Source of the DNA: Kuafuiihalomonas sp964473255
Lineage (GTDB): Bacteria; Myxococcota; Kuafuiibacteriia; Kuafuiibacteriales; Kuafuiibacteriaceae
Direction of reading: 5' to 3'
Assembly: GCA_964473255.1 (NCBI GenBank)
Contig: CAYYOT010000001.1
Coordinates: forward strand, 140,884 to 204,883
DNA: 64,000 bases
Shown here: in pieces, positions 18,344-26,073 of the stretch
Layout: every line of letters starts with the position of its first letter
Position numbering within the stretch: position 1 is the stretch's first letter
Notes under the pieces: model-generated
What the model was told of the DNA's origin: nothing
The model's input: the letters and a program-made list of their open reading frames with translations, nothing else
Database searches by the model: none
Translations under genes and position numbers: made by a program

Positions 18344-19843
18344 TCAGGCAGCCCCGGCTTTCTTGGCTCGTTCGACGACCTCGTCGATGGTGCCCGCGTA
18401 CATGAAGAGGTTCTCCGGAATCGCGTCGTGGCGCCCTTCGACCAGCTCCTTGAACGAACGAACGGTGTCCTTCAGCTCGACGTACTTGCCCGAAGTGCCC
18501 GTGAACTGCTCGGCCACGAAGAATGGTTGGGACAAGAACTTCTGGATTCGTCGAGCGCGGTTGACCGTGGCTCGGTCCTCCGGTGTCAGCTCGTCCATGC
18601 CGAGAATCGCGATGATGTCCTGCAGCTCCTTGTAGCGAGCGAGGATGCGCTGGACTTCACGCGCGACGGCGTAATGCTCCTCGCCCACGATCTCCGGCGA
18701 GAGAATTCGGCTGGTGGAGTCCAGGGGGTCGACCGCGGGATAGATACCCAGCTCCGAGATGCCACGCGACAAAACGGTCGTGGCGTCGAGGTGGGCAAAG
18801 GTCGTTGCCGGCGCGGGGTCGGTCAGATCGTCGGCTGGCACGTAGATCGCCTGCACCGACGTGATCGCGCCCTTCGACGTGGTCGTGATCCGCTCCTGCA
18901 ACTCGCCCATCTCCGTGGCCAGCGTCGGCTGGTAACCCACGGCCGAAGGAATACGACCCAGCAGCGCCGAAACCTCCGAACCGGCCTGCGTGAAGCGGAA
19001 GATGTTGTCGATGAACATCAACACCTCGCGGCCCTCGTCGCGAAAGTGCTCGGCCACGGTCAGACCGGTGAGTGCGACGCGGGCGCGAGCTCCGGGCGGT
19101 TCGTTCATCTGCCCGTAGATGAGCGCAACCTGCGATTCGCCGGGGATCAACTTCACCTTTCCCTGGTCGTCACGAACCGGCTCACCTTCCGAGTCGCGCT
19201 CCACGGCGATGACTTTGGACTCGATCATCTCATCGTAGAGGTCGCGGCCTTCGCGGGTCCGCTCGCCTACGCCGGCGAACACCGAGAATCCGCCGCGGCT
19301 CACCGCGACGTTCCGGATGAGCTCCATCAGGAGAACGGTCTTGCCCACGCCGGCTCCGCCGAAGAGGCCGATCTTTCCGCCGCGCATGTAGGGTGCGAGG
19401 AGGTCGATCACCTTGATGCCGGTTTCGAAGGCTTCGATCTCGACCGATTGCTCGACGAACGGCGGAGGTGGCCGGTGGATCGGTTCGAAGCCCGACGCGT
19501 TGACGGGCCCCATCTCGTCGACGGGGTCTCCAGTGACGTTCAGGATTCGCCCCAGAACCTCCCGGCCGACGGGTGCCTGAATCGGGCCCCCCGAGTTGCG
19601 CACTGCGGTGCCGCGAACCAGGCCATCGGTCGAGTCCATGGCGATGGTGCGAACCAGGTTCTCTCCCAGGTGCTGCGCGACCTCGAGGACCAGGTTGTCC
19701 TCGTCTTCCGAGATCGCTTTGTTGGTAACGCGAAGGGCGTGATAGATTTCCGGGACCGCTCCGGGAGGAAATTCCACGTCGACGACGGGTCCGATGACTT
19801 GGGCGACGCGACCGGCGCCGTCGCTCTCTGCGTTTGCGGTCAT
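18344..19843 (-). CDS. atpD: ATP synthase F1 beta subunit
   Basis: A 499-residue catalytic subunit of F1. The Walker A loop GGAGVGKTVLLMELI, the ERTREGRDLYDEM segment with its catalytic Glu, Walker B-like EVLMFIDNIFRFTQAG and the DELTPED-containing C-terminal domain are all present. It has a short extra N-terminus of about 10 residues compared with most homologues. AAAGG stands about 10 bases before the ATG. The next gene upstream is divergent, so atpD is the first gene of the atpDC unit. The F1 alpha and gamma genes must lie elsewhere in the genome. Confidence 0.97.
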   Translation of the reverse strand: MTANAESDGAGRVAQVIGPVVDVEFPPGAVPEIYHALRVTNKAISEDEDNLVLEVAQHLGENLVRTIAMDSTDGLVRGTAVRNSGGPIQAPVGREVLGRILNVTGDPVDEMGPVNASGFEPIHRPPPPFVEQSVEIEAFETGIKVIDLLAPYMRGGKIGLFGGAGVGKTVLLMELIRNVAVSRGGFSVFAGVGERTREGRDLYDEMIESKVIAVERDSEGEPVRDDQGKVKLIPGESQVALIYGQMNEPPGARARVALTGLTVAEHFRDEGREVLMFIDNIFRFTQAGSEVSALLGRIPSAVGYQPTLATEMGELQERITTTSKGAITSVQAIYVPADDLTDPAPATTFAHLDATTVLSRGISELGIYPAVDPLDSTSRILSPEIVGEEHYAVAREVQRILARYKELQDIIAILGMDELTPEDRATVNRARRIQKFLSQPFFVAEQFTGTSGKYVELKDTVRSFKELVEGRHDAIPENLFMYAGTIDEVVERAKKAGAA

Positions 19844-19988
19844 GTTTGGCGGCCTTTAGCGAATGACGGTAGGGCACGCAAGCCGAAATGACGGCGTGCA
19901 TTGAGACCAAAGGCGGTGTCTTTTCAGTGCCTTAGGTCTCCACTTGGCGGGGCTTGCATCCACGCGCGGCTCGTTCGAGACCAAAGTC

Positions 19989-20513
19989 ATGAAAGTGGAG
20001 GCAGATGCCGTCCTCGATTTCCCGCGAGACCTGGTCTTCCAGACCTATCGCGACCGGTTGCCCGAGCTCGTTCCCCATCTGCCGAACGTCCGGCGGATCA
20101 CCGTCGAATCACGGGAAGATGACCCTCCCGTGACCCGGCTCTTGAACCGCTGGGAGGCCGCGGCCGAGGTTCCGAAAGTGGTCCGATCTATCATCAAGCC
20201 GGAGATGTTGGTCTGGCTCGACCACGCCCTCTGGAACGAGGAGACCTGGGAGTGCGAGTGGCGGATCGAGCACGGAGCGTTCGCCGAACAGGTGCACTGC
20301 AGTGGGCGCAATCGTTACGTCGCCGTCGACGACAAGACCCGGCTCGAGATCCGCGGAGACCTATCGGTCGACGCAGCCAAGATTCCGGTCGTTCCCCGTC
20401 TTCTCGCAGGTACGGTCGCCCCGGTGCTCGAACGGTTCATCGTCCAGACGATCCGCCCGAACCTCGTCTCCACCGCGGATGGTGTGCAAGCCTTCCTCCG
20501 CCAGCAAGCTTAG
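19989..20513 (+). CDS. SRPBCC/START-like protein (DUF2505-like)
   Basis: A 174-residue soluble protein with the outline of a START/SRPBCC helix-grip fold: N-terminal strand-helix VEADAVLDFPRDLVFQTYRDRLPELVPHLPNV, alternating strands such as EECEW-like ETWECEWRIEHG and HCSGRNRYVAV, and a long C-terminal helix (VAPVLERFIVQTIRPNLVSTADGV). Such folds bind hydrophobic ligands; DUF2505 is the closest family that I recognise, and no function is known. I took the ATG at 19989 because the fold begins there; the frame extends back to 19944 without support. Its 3' end overlaps the convergent dciA by 77 bases. Confidence 0.6.
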   Translation: MKVEADAVLDFPRDLVFQTYRDRLPELVPHLPNVRRITVESREDDPPVTRLLNRWEAAAEVPKVVRSIIKPEMLVWLDHALWNEETWECEWRIEHGAFAEQVHCSGRNRYVAVDDKTRLEIRGDLSVDAAKIPVVPRLLAGTVAPVLERFIVQTIRPNLVSTADGVQAFLRQQA

Positions 20514-20976
20514 CTCGCCCGGTTCCAGGAGCTCGGGACAGGTGGGCGGCGGCGGCCCGCATGACGGCAGCCCTCACTTCGGGGCGCGTGAGTTCCGCTC
20601 CGAGCTTCTCGACCGTGTCCAGCTGAGTCGGGGGCAACTTGCGCGGGGCGCCTTCGGCCTCCATGACGGGGGGGCCGGCCTCGAAACGAATCGAGCGAAC
20701 GCGAGTCTCGCCCAGCGCCTCGTTGGTGCGCCGAAGGATATCGGGGGCCAAGAAAGACAACTCGGTCAACCAGGTGCTTCCGAACACACGGAGAGTCAGG
20801 ACACCGTGTACGAATCGTACGGGCTCGGCCCGTCGAGTAAGCGGCGGACCGAGCGACTGGAAGGCGCGAAAGACGCGCAACAGCTGTTTGCCGTGACGAA
20901 GATTCAGGCCCTCCTGCTCTCCTAGAACCGAGCGTACGAGCTCCGCGGTAGGAGTGGGTCTTCCTCTTCGCTTCAC
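20437..20976 (-). CDS. dciA: DciA/DUF721-family protein, putative replicative helicase loader
   Basis: A 179-residue protein with the DUF721 (DciA) domain in residues about 10-100. The family core is clear: a strand-rich middle (VRFVHGVLTLRVFGSTWLTEL) followed by helix FLAPDILRRTNEALGET and the final RVRSIRFEAG. DciA replaces DnaC/DnaI in most bacteria, binding DnaB helicase during replication start. The C-terminal 75 residues are low-complexity, rich in Arg, Ala and Gly, and partly encoded in the overlap with the SRPBCC gene. The GTG at 20976 is preceded by CTGGAGG at a good distance, which decides the start. Confidence 0.75.
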   Translation of the reverse strand: MKRRGRPTPTAELVRSVLGEQEGLNLRHGKQLLRVFRAFQSLGPPLTRRAEPVRFVHGVLTLRVFGSTWLTELSFLAPDILRRTNEALGETRVRSIRFEAGPPVMEAEGAPRKLPPTQLDTVEKLGAELTRPEVRAAVMRAAAAHLSRAPGTGRAKLAGGGRLAHHPRWRRGSGGSSGR

Positions 20977-21030
20977 GCGCCTCCAGGTTCCAGCGGGGGC
21001 GTCTCCGCGTCAACCGCACCGTCAAGGTGG

Positions 21031-21059
21031 GCGACACGACACAGATCGGCTGCTAGGAT
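21031..21059 (+). promoter_or_regulatory. Candidate promoter of the Ser/Thr kinase gene
   Basis: GCGACA (four of six bases of the -35 consensus), a 17-base spacer, and TAGGAT preceded by TGC (extended -10). The -10 ends 10 bases before the GTG at 21070, so the leader would be only a few bases long. Confidence 0.45.
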
Positions 21060-21069
21060 CCGCACTCAG

Positions 21070-22920
21070 GTGGATCGGCTGGGTGATTACCGCCTGCGAA
21101 AGCGCATCGCGGTCGGGGGGATGGGAGAGGTCTACCTGGGAGAGAAGGTGGGACCCGAGGGCTTTGTCAAGCCGGTGGTCCTCAAGTGCGTCCTATCCCA
21201 GTTGGCGAAGGAGCGGGGCTTCGTCCAGCTCTTTCTCGACGAGGCTCGCCTCGCCGCGCTGCTCAATCATCCCAACATCGCCCAGGTCTACGACTTTGGA
21301 TTGGCCGATGGCGTCTACTACATCGCGATGGAGTACGTGCCGGGCTACACCGTCGACGACATCCGGCGGAAGCTCCGGTCGGTCCGTCAGTTCATGCCTC
21401 TGCAGCACATTGCGAACGTCGCGAGTCAGATCTGCCAAGGTCTGCACTACGCCCACACGCTCGCGGACGCGAAGGGTGAAGGTTTGGGGCTCGTCCACCG
21501 AGACGTATCGCCTCACAACCTCATCGTGTCGGTGGACGGGTCGGTCAAGCTAGTCGACTTCGGCATCGCCAAGGCACGCGAAGGGCTCACCCGTGTGCGG
21601 GCGAAAGGCACGGTGGGGAAGTTCGGCTACATGAGTCCAGAGCAGTCCCGGGACGACGCAGTCGACGGGCGCTCCGATATCTTTTCACTGGGTATCTGCT
21701 TGTGGGAGCTGACGACGAACGAACGCTTGCACGAGGCAAAGTTGGGCAAGGCCCCCGAGTATTCACCGGCCCAGCCCGTGCGCGGCGTCGACGGACTGCG
21801 ACCCGACGTGCCGCGCCAGTTTGCTCAGATCCTGGAATCGGCCTTGGCCGTCGAGCGTGAGGACCGCTTTCGGAATGCCCGCGACATGCACCTGGCGCTG
21901 GAGCGCTTTCAGGCCGCCATGACGCACTACGCGGGGCAGGCGGCCCTCGCAGAGTACATCCGAGGGTTGGTGGAGGGGACCACCGCCTCGGACCCGGGTT
22001 CAGCATCCTCTGAATCTGGAGGTCGAGCGGTCGCCGGCGAGGGACTGGATGCGGCGCAAAAGTACGAAGAAGTCTTCGGCGTGACCATGGAGTCCAAGGA
22101 TCGGCGGTCCAGCATGCGCGCGGTTCCCAAGTCCTGGGAACAGAAGCCTTCGGCCTTGGGGCGCATCAAGCCCCGCCCGGTGCCCGTGGTTCCCGGGTCA
22201 CCTTCCGATCCGCACAACGATCCCGAGCCGGCGCCGGCTCCGCCGACCGAGGCGAGCCTGGAACTCGACGTGGTGACACCGGTCGCGCGTTCTCGGGCTT
22301 TTGAGCCGACGTTCGGAACGCCGGCCCGACCGGCGCCACCCCGCTCGACGCCGCGGTCGTGGTTCGTCGTCGCGGCGCTGGTGCTGGTGGCAGGCCTGGT
22401 CGTCTATTCGCAGCGCGAGCGTCTCGGTGGTTGGGCGGCGTCGGCGACCGAGATGCTGGCCCCGGAAGACCGCCATGGTGGCGCCGAACTGACCAGCCGC
22501 TGCCGGATCGAAACCGACCCCCCCGGCGCCTCGGTTCTCCTCGACGGGCAGGAACAGGAAGGCTCCAGCCCGATGTCGGTCGAACTCATACCCGACGTCG
22601 AGTATCTGATCGAGATTCGCATGGAGGGACACGCCAGTTTGGCACGGCGTGTCGTAGGCCGGGTTGCGTCCGAACAGCAGCTCGTCTCGGTTCGTCTGGA
22701 ACCCGCGGCCACGCTTCGCATCACATCGGAGCCTCCGGGTGCCAAGGTCACGGTCGACGGTCGTGCGCTGGCCGGCTCCACCCCCATGCTCGTGGACGAC
22801 GTGCCGGGTGGTCGTCCCTTCGTCGTGCGCGCTCAGCTGGAGGACGGTGCGCCGGCGATTCGTGAACTCTCGGTCCCCGTCGGCGAAGCCGCACGCATCG
22901 ACTTCGACCTAGGGCGATGA
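21070..22920 (+). CDS. Transmembrane Ser/Thr protein kinase with PEGA repeats
   Basis: A 616-residue Hanks-type kinase. The kinase domain (about residues 7-275) has the Gly-rich loop AVGGMGEVY, Lys39, the catalytic HRDVSPHN near 143, DFG near 163 and an activation loop ending in GYMSPEQ. A disordered Pro/Ser-rich linker (about 310-425) leads to one TM helix (about 429-448, VVAALVLVAGLVVYS). Two PEGA domains fill the C-terminus, beginning CRIETDPPGASVLLDGQ and LRITSEPPGAKVTVDG. This is the layout of many myxobacterial kinases: cytoplasmic catalysis and outward-facing PEGA modules, perhaps binding surface structures. The start is a GTG at 21070. The substrate is unknown, and no cognate phosphatase is nearby. 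Confidence 0.92.
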   Translation: MDRLGDYRLRKRIAVGGMGEVYLGEKVGPEGFVKPVVLKCVLSQLAKERGFVQLFLDEARLAALLNHPNIAQVYDFGLADGVYYIAMEYVPGYTVDDIRRKLRSVRQFMPLQHIANVASQICQGLHYAHTLADAKGEGLGLVHRDVSPHNLIVSVDGSVKLVDFGIAKAREGLTRVRAKGTVGKFGYMSPEQSRDDAVDGRSDIFSLGICLWELTTNERLHEAKLGKAPEYSPAQPVRGVDGLRPDVPRQFAQILESALAVEREDRFRNARDMHLALERFQAAMTHYAGQAALAEYIRGLVEGTTASDPGSASSESGGRAVAGEGLDAAQKYEEVFGVTMESKDRRSSMRAVPKSWEQKPSALGRIKPRPVPVVPGSPSDPHNDPEPAPAPPTEASLELDVVTPVARSRAFEPTFGTPARPAPPRSTPRSWFVVAALVLVAGLVVYSQRERLGGWAASATEMLAPEDRHGGAELTSRCRIETDPPGASVLLDGQEQEGSSPMSVELIPDVEYLIEIRMEGHASLARRVVGRVASEQQLVSVRLEPAATLRITSEPPGAKVTVDGRALAGSTPMLVDDVPGGRPFVVRAQLEDGAPAIRELSVPVGEAARIDFDLGR

Positions 22921-22975
22921 CGTGCGTCCTCCCACATCCATCCACTCAATAGCATCTATTCGATCGCTTGTAGGG

Positions 22976-23004
22976 TTGACACCAGATCAGATCCCCTCTA
23001 CCTT
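22976..23004 (+). promoter_or_regulatory. Sigma-70-type promoter of the MerR-like/sigma-4-like operon, probably leaderless
   Basis: A perfect TTGACA at 22976-22981, exactly 17 bases, then TACCTT at 22999-23004. The start codon GTG at 23011 is where transcription should begin, and no ribosome binding site fits between. This is the best case for a leaderless message in the window. Confidence 0.6.
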
Positions 23005-23010
23005 ACCCGC

Positions 23011-23598
23011 GTGACTCTGAACAGTCGGGCGCTCGCACAGATCGAAAAGAACAATCCGGACGGCTTGTCGTCGAAGCAGATCTTAGACCTGTTCGACCGT
23101 CACGGCGAGCGCCTGTCCGAGGCAACGCTGCGAAAATACGTACAGCTCGGGCTTCTTCCGCGAAGTCGCCGAGTCGGCCAGAAGGGCAAGCACCGGGGTA
23201 GTCGGGGCATCTACCCGGTAGAAGTGGTCCGCCGAGTGGCAGAGATTCGGAAAGCCATGGACGACGGCCATACGCTCGAGTCGCTCTCCCAGGCGGCTCA
23301 CGCCGTTCGCGCCAAGCTGTCCCTGGTGCGAGTAGCCGTCGATGAGTCGCTCGAAGCTGCCGAACGCGACTTGGGCAGCCGGGAACTCGACCGGCAAACG
23401 CGTTCCGCGCTCAAACAGGAGCTCACCGCGCTGCGGCGCGAGGCCAAGACCTGGATGAAAGGGCTCGAACGCTGGACCAGCGACGTCCAGCGTTCGGAAG
23501 GCAACGGTTCGGTGCGCCGCAGCTTGCGTTCAGCCAACGGAAGCGGCGCCGGACTCAACGGGAAGCGACGGTCGGTGAGGCGCGGAGCCCGCTCGTGA
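23011..23598 (+). CDS. MerR-like DNA-binding regulator
   Basis: A 195-residue protein. Residues about 18-80 resemble a MerR-type winged helix-turn-helix: SKQILDLFDRHGERLSEATLRKYVQLGLLPRSRRVG, then a wing with GSRGIYPVEVVRRVAEIRKAM. A coiled-coil-like helical part follows (about 85-155), and the last 40 residues are basic and Ser/Arg-rich. There is no visible ligand-binding cysteine cluster, so it is not a classic metal sensor. Its stop overlaps the next start as GTGA, so the two are translated together. The start GTG sits at the predicted transcription start. Target genes are unknown; autoregulation is plausible. Confidence 0.7.
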   Translation: MTLNSRALAQIEKNNPDGLSSKQILDLFDRHGERLSEATLRKYVQLGLLPRSRRVGQKGKHRGSRGIYPVEVVRRVAEIRKAMDDGHTLESLSQAAHAVRAKLSLVRVAVDESLEAAERDLGSRELDRQTRSALKQELTALRREAKTWMKGLERWTSDVQRSEGNGSVRRSLRSANGSGAGLNGKRRSVRRGARS

Positions 23599-24317
23599 GC
23601 GCGAAGGACAAATCGAATCGGGCGTCGGAGGCCCCGACGGAGCGTCCGAAGGCCGTCGATTGGGCGCCGGTGGACGCCGACCCTTGGCACGCTGACTCGT
23701 CTCTTCCGGCGAGCGAGACGCTGACCGGGATTCCGGATGAAGAGCCCGCCGATGCTGAAATGGAAGCCGGCGCGGATGAAGAGCCCGAGGAGCTCGAACA
23801 GGAAGATATGGTCGCCGACGAGGTAGAGAGCGACGAAGCTCGAGTGAGCGAGGCCAACCAGCGTCGTCGGAGCAAGACGATCGCTCGTAAGCAGATGCTG
23901 CGGGAGCGTCGGCGAATGCTTGCCGAGGGCACGCTGCCCGAGATCGTGGACTACGAGCGTCCGATCAATCGCAGCGAATGCCGACAGGCGAAGCGGCCCT
24001 GCCTGTACATTTCTTGTCGGTACCATCTGTACCTGGACGTCAACCCGATGACCGGCTCCATCAAGATCAACTTCCCCGACAAAGAGGTGTGGCAGCTCGA
24101 GGAGACCTGCGCTCTCGACGTGGCCGAGAGAGGGGGGGTGACCTTGGAGGAGGTCGGCGAGATCATGAATCTCACTCGAGAGCGGATCCGTCAGGTCGAG
24201 GTCGCCGGCCTCGAGAAGCTCCGCTCGGGCCATGAAGATCTCGAGACCTTCATCGACGGGCGTGAGCTTCCGCTGCACCACGACCGGCTTCCCGTCCTTC
24301 CCGACGACGCCGACTAA
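23595..24317 (+). CDS. Sigma-70 region 4-like DNA-binding protein
   Basis: A 240-residue protein. The first 90 residues are acidic and probably disordered. A basic helix (RRRSKTIARKQMLRERRRML) follows, then a Cys-containing segment (SECRQAKRPCLYISC, about 130-145) and YHLYLDV. The C-terminal HTH (about residues 180-215, TLEEVGEIMNLTRERIRQVE) is nearly that of sigma-70 region 4, which reads the -35 element. No region 2, needed to open the -10, is present, so this is not a complete sigma factor. It may bind promoters as an activator or repressor, or assist RNA polymerase. The three Cys residues could hold a metal or respond to redox change. It is coupled by a GTGA overlap to the MerR-like gene. 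Confidence 0.75.
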   Translation: MSAKDKSNRASEAPTERPKAVDWAPVDADPWHADSSLPASETLTGIPDEEPADAEMEAGADEEPEELEQEDMVADEVESDEARVSEANQRRRSKTIARKQMLRERRRMLAEGTLPEIVDYERPINRSECRQAKRPCLYISCRYHLYLDVNPMTGSIKINFPDKEVWQLEETCALDVAERGGVTLEEVGEIMNLTRERIRQVEVAGLEKLRSGHEDLETFIDGRELPLHHDRLPVLPDDAD

Positions 24318-24377
24318 CCCCGTGTTTTTCGTCTGCGGAGTCCGCCCCGAGCGTCCTCCGGCCGGCTTCGGTTTGCC

Positions 24378-24394
24378 GTAAACCGGCGGTTTGC
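24378..24394. promoter_or_regulatory. Near-perfect 17-bp palindrome upstream of purH (candidate operator)
   Basis: GTAAACCG-G-CGGTTTGC: two 8-base arms around one base, with one mismatch. It overlaps a weak promoter-like pair (TTGCCG at 24373-24378, TAAGGC at 24395-24400) and ends 12 bases before the purH ATG. The symmetric shape suits a dimeric repressor; which one is unknown. Confidence 0.35.
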
Positions 24395-24406
24395 TAAGGC
24401 CTGCCC

Positions 24407-25984
24407 ATGGCAGGTGGCACGATCGAGCGAGCGCTCCTCAGCGTAACGAACAAAGACGGCATCGTGGAGCTCGCAAGAGCTCTCGCCGGATCCGGGGTCG
24501 AGCTCCTCTCGACCGGCGGGACTGCTCGGGTATTGCGAGAGGCCGGGCTCGAGGTCCGCGATCTCTCCGACTTCACGGGCACCCCCGAGATGCTGGACGG
24601 CCGGGTCAAGACGCTCCACCCCAAGGTATTCGGTGGGATCCTCGCTCGACGCGACGTCGAAGAGCACAGAAAGCAGATGGGCGAGCACGGCATCGAGCCG
24701 ATCGATCTCGTCGTCGTGAACCTCTACGATTTCGCCAGCGCGGCGCGTCGCCAGGCCGAGTGGTCCGACCTCATCGAGAACATCGACATCGGCGGACCGA
24801 GCCTTCTCCGGGCTGCGGCCAAGAACCACGCCGACGTCGCGGTCGTCGTCGAGCCCGAGGACTACGATCGTATTGCGGAACTCCTACGCAGCGGCGGCGA
24901 GATCCCCCAGTCTCTCCGCGCCGAGCTGGCGCTCAAGGTGTACGCTCACACCTCGCGGTATGACGCGATGATCGCCCGGGTGCTGGGCCAAAAGGCTTCA
25001 TCGGATGGCGTCCCCGTCACCCTCGGAACTGCGCTCGAGCTTCGCCAGGAGCTGCGCTATGGCGAGAACCCGCACCAGCAGGCGGGTTGGTATCAGGAGG
25101 CCGGGAGTCAGGCTCGCGGTTTGGGGGCCGTCGATGTCCACCAAGGGAAAGAGCTGTCCTACAACAACCTCCTAGACTTGGACGCGGCCTTCGGCCTCTC
25201 CCAAGACGTGGCGGCCCAGGTCGACCGCCCGGCCGCCATCTACATCAAGCACAACAATCCCTGTGGGGTCGCGCTGGGCGCGGATGGGGCCGAGGCCCTC
25301 GCTCGCTCCCGTGCGTGCGACCCGTTGTCGGCTTTTGGTGCCGTGGTGTGCCTGACCGTGCCCATGGACGAGGCTGCCGCCAACGTGCTGAACGAATCCT
25401 TCGTCGAGGCCATCTTGGCCCCCGGTTACGATGAAGGCGCGCGTCGGGTCCTGGCCAAGAAGAAGAACCTGCGGGTCCTCGAGCTGGACCCGAGCCACTG
25501 GGCCTTGCCCGAACACCCGCCATTCGTCTTGCGTCCGATCGCCGGCGGCTTTTTGGCTCAGACCCAGGACCAACAGGTCGGCTTCCTTCGGGAGGTGCCG
25601 GAAGCCCGCGTTGCGACGAAGCGTGCTCCCACGGAGGAGGAGGCCGCAGGCCTCCGTTTCGCGTGGACCGTTGCCAAGCACGTGCGGTCCAACGCGATCG
25701 TGTTTTCGTCGTCGGACGCCGTCGTGGCGGTTGGCGCCGGGCAGATGAGCCGGGTCGACTCGGTCAAGATCTGCCGATTGAAAGCCGGAGATGCCCTCCA
25801 GGGTTCCGTGGTGGCGTCCGACGCTTTTTTCCCGTTTCGCGACGGCGTGGACGTTCTCGCTGAATCCGGCGCCACGGCGATCGTCCAGCCGGGCGGGAGC
25901 GTCCGGGACGGGGAGGTCATCGCGGCCGCCGATGAGCACGGCGTGGCCATGATCTTCACGGGAACCCGCCACTTCCGTCACTGA
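24407..25984 (+). CDS. purH: Bifunctional AICAR transformylase/IMP cyclohydrolase
   Basis: A 525-residue enzyme that performs the last two steps of purine synthesis, formylating AICAR and closing the ring to IMP. The N-terminal cyclohydrolase (about 1-195) has LLSTGGTARVL, the Lys-containing RVKTLHPKVFGGILARRD and NLYDF. The C-terminal transformylase has the catalytic KHNNPCG, plus SNAIVFSSSDAVVAVGAGQMSRVDS near residue 450. Length is normal. The ATG at 24407 is consistent with the conserved N-terminus. It reads in the same direction as purD, 2.9 kb on, with a TPR gene between. Confidence 0.97.
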   Translation: MAGGTIERALLSVTNKDGIVELARALAGSGVELLSTGGTARVLREAGLEVRDLSDFTGTPEMLDGRVKTLHPKVFGGILARRDVEEHRKQMGEHGIEPIDLVVVNLYDFASAARRQAEWSDLIENIDIGGPSLLRAAAKNHADVAVVVEPEDYDRIAELLRSGGEIPQSLRAELALKVYAHTSRYDAMIARVLGQKASSDGVPVTLGTALELRQELRYGENPHQQAGWYQEAGSQARGLGAVDVHQGKELSYNNLLDLDAAFGLSQDVAAQVDRPAAIYIKHNNPCGVALGADGAEALARSRACDPLSAFGAVVCLTVPMDEAAANVLNESFVEAILAPGYDEGARRVLAKKKNLRVLELDPSHWALPEHPPFVLRPIAGGFLAQTQDQQVGFLREVPEARVATKRAPTEEEAAGLRFAWTVAKHVRSNAIVFSSSDAVVAVGAGQMSRVDSVKICRLKAGDALQGSVVASDAFFPFRDGVDVLAESGATAIVQPGGSVRDGEVIAAADEHGVAMIFTGTRHFRH

Positions 25985-26005
25985 ACGGCGCGGCCTCCCG
26001 GGAAT

Positions 26006-26033
26006 TTGCTCCAACCTCGGAGGCTGCGATAAT
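26006..26033 (+). promoter_or_regulatory. Candidate promoter of the TPR gene
   Basis: TTGCTC at 26006-26011, a 16-base spacer, and GATAAT (five of six bases of the -10 consensus) at 26028-26033. Transcription would begin near 26040, giving a leader of about 34 bases. Confidence 0.4.
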
Positions 26034-26073
26034 CCCTCGATGACGCCCCGGCATCGCGGGGGCGGGGGCCCGA

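Noticed and set aside
17888..19891. A 667-codon plus-strand frame opposite atpD and atpC
   Set aside because: It runs antisense to the certain F1 beta and epsilon genes and has no domain-like sequence.
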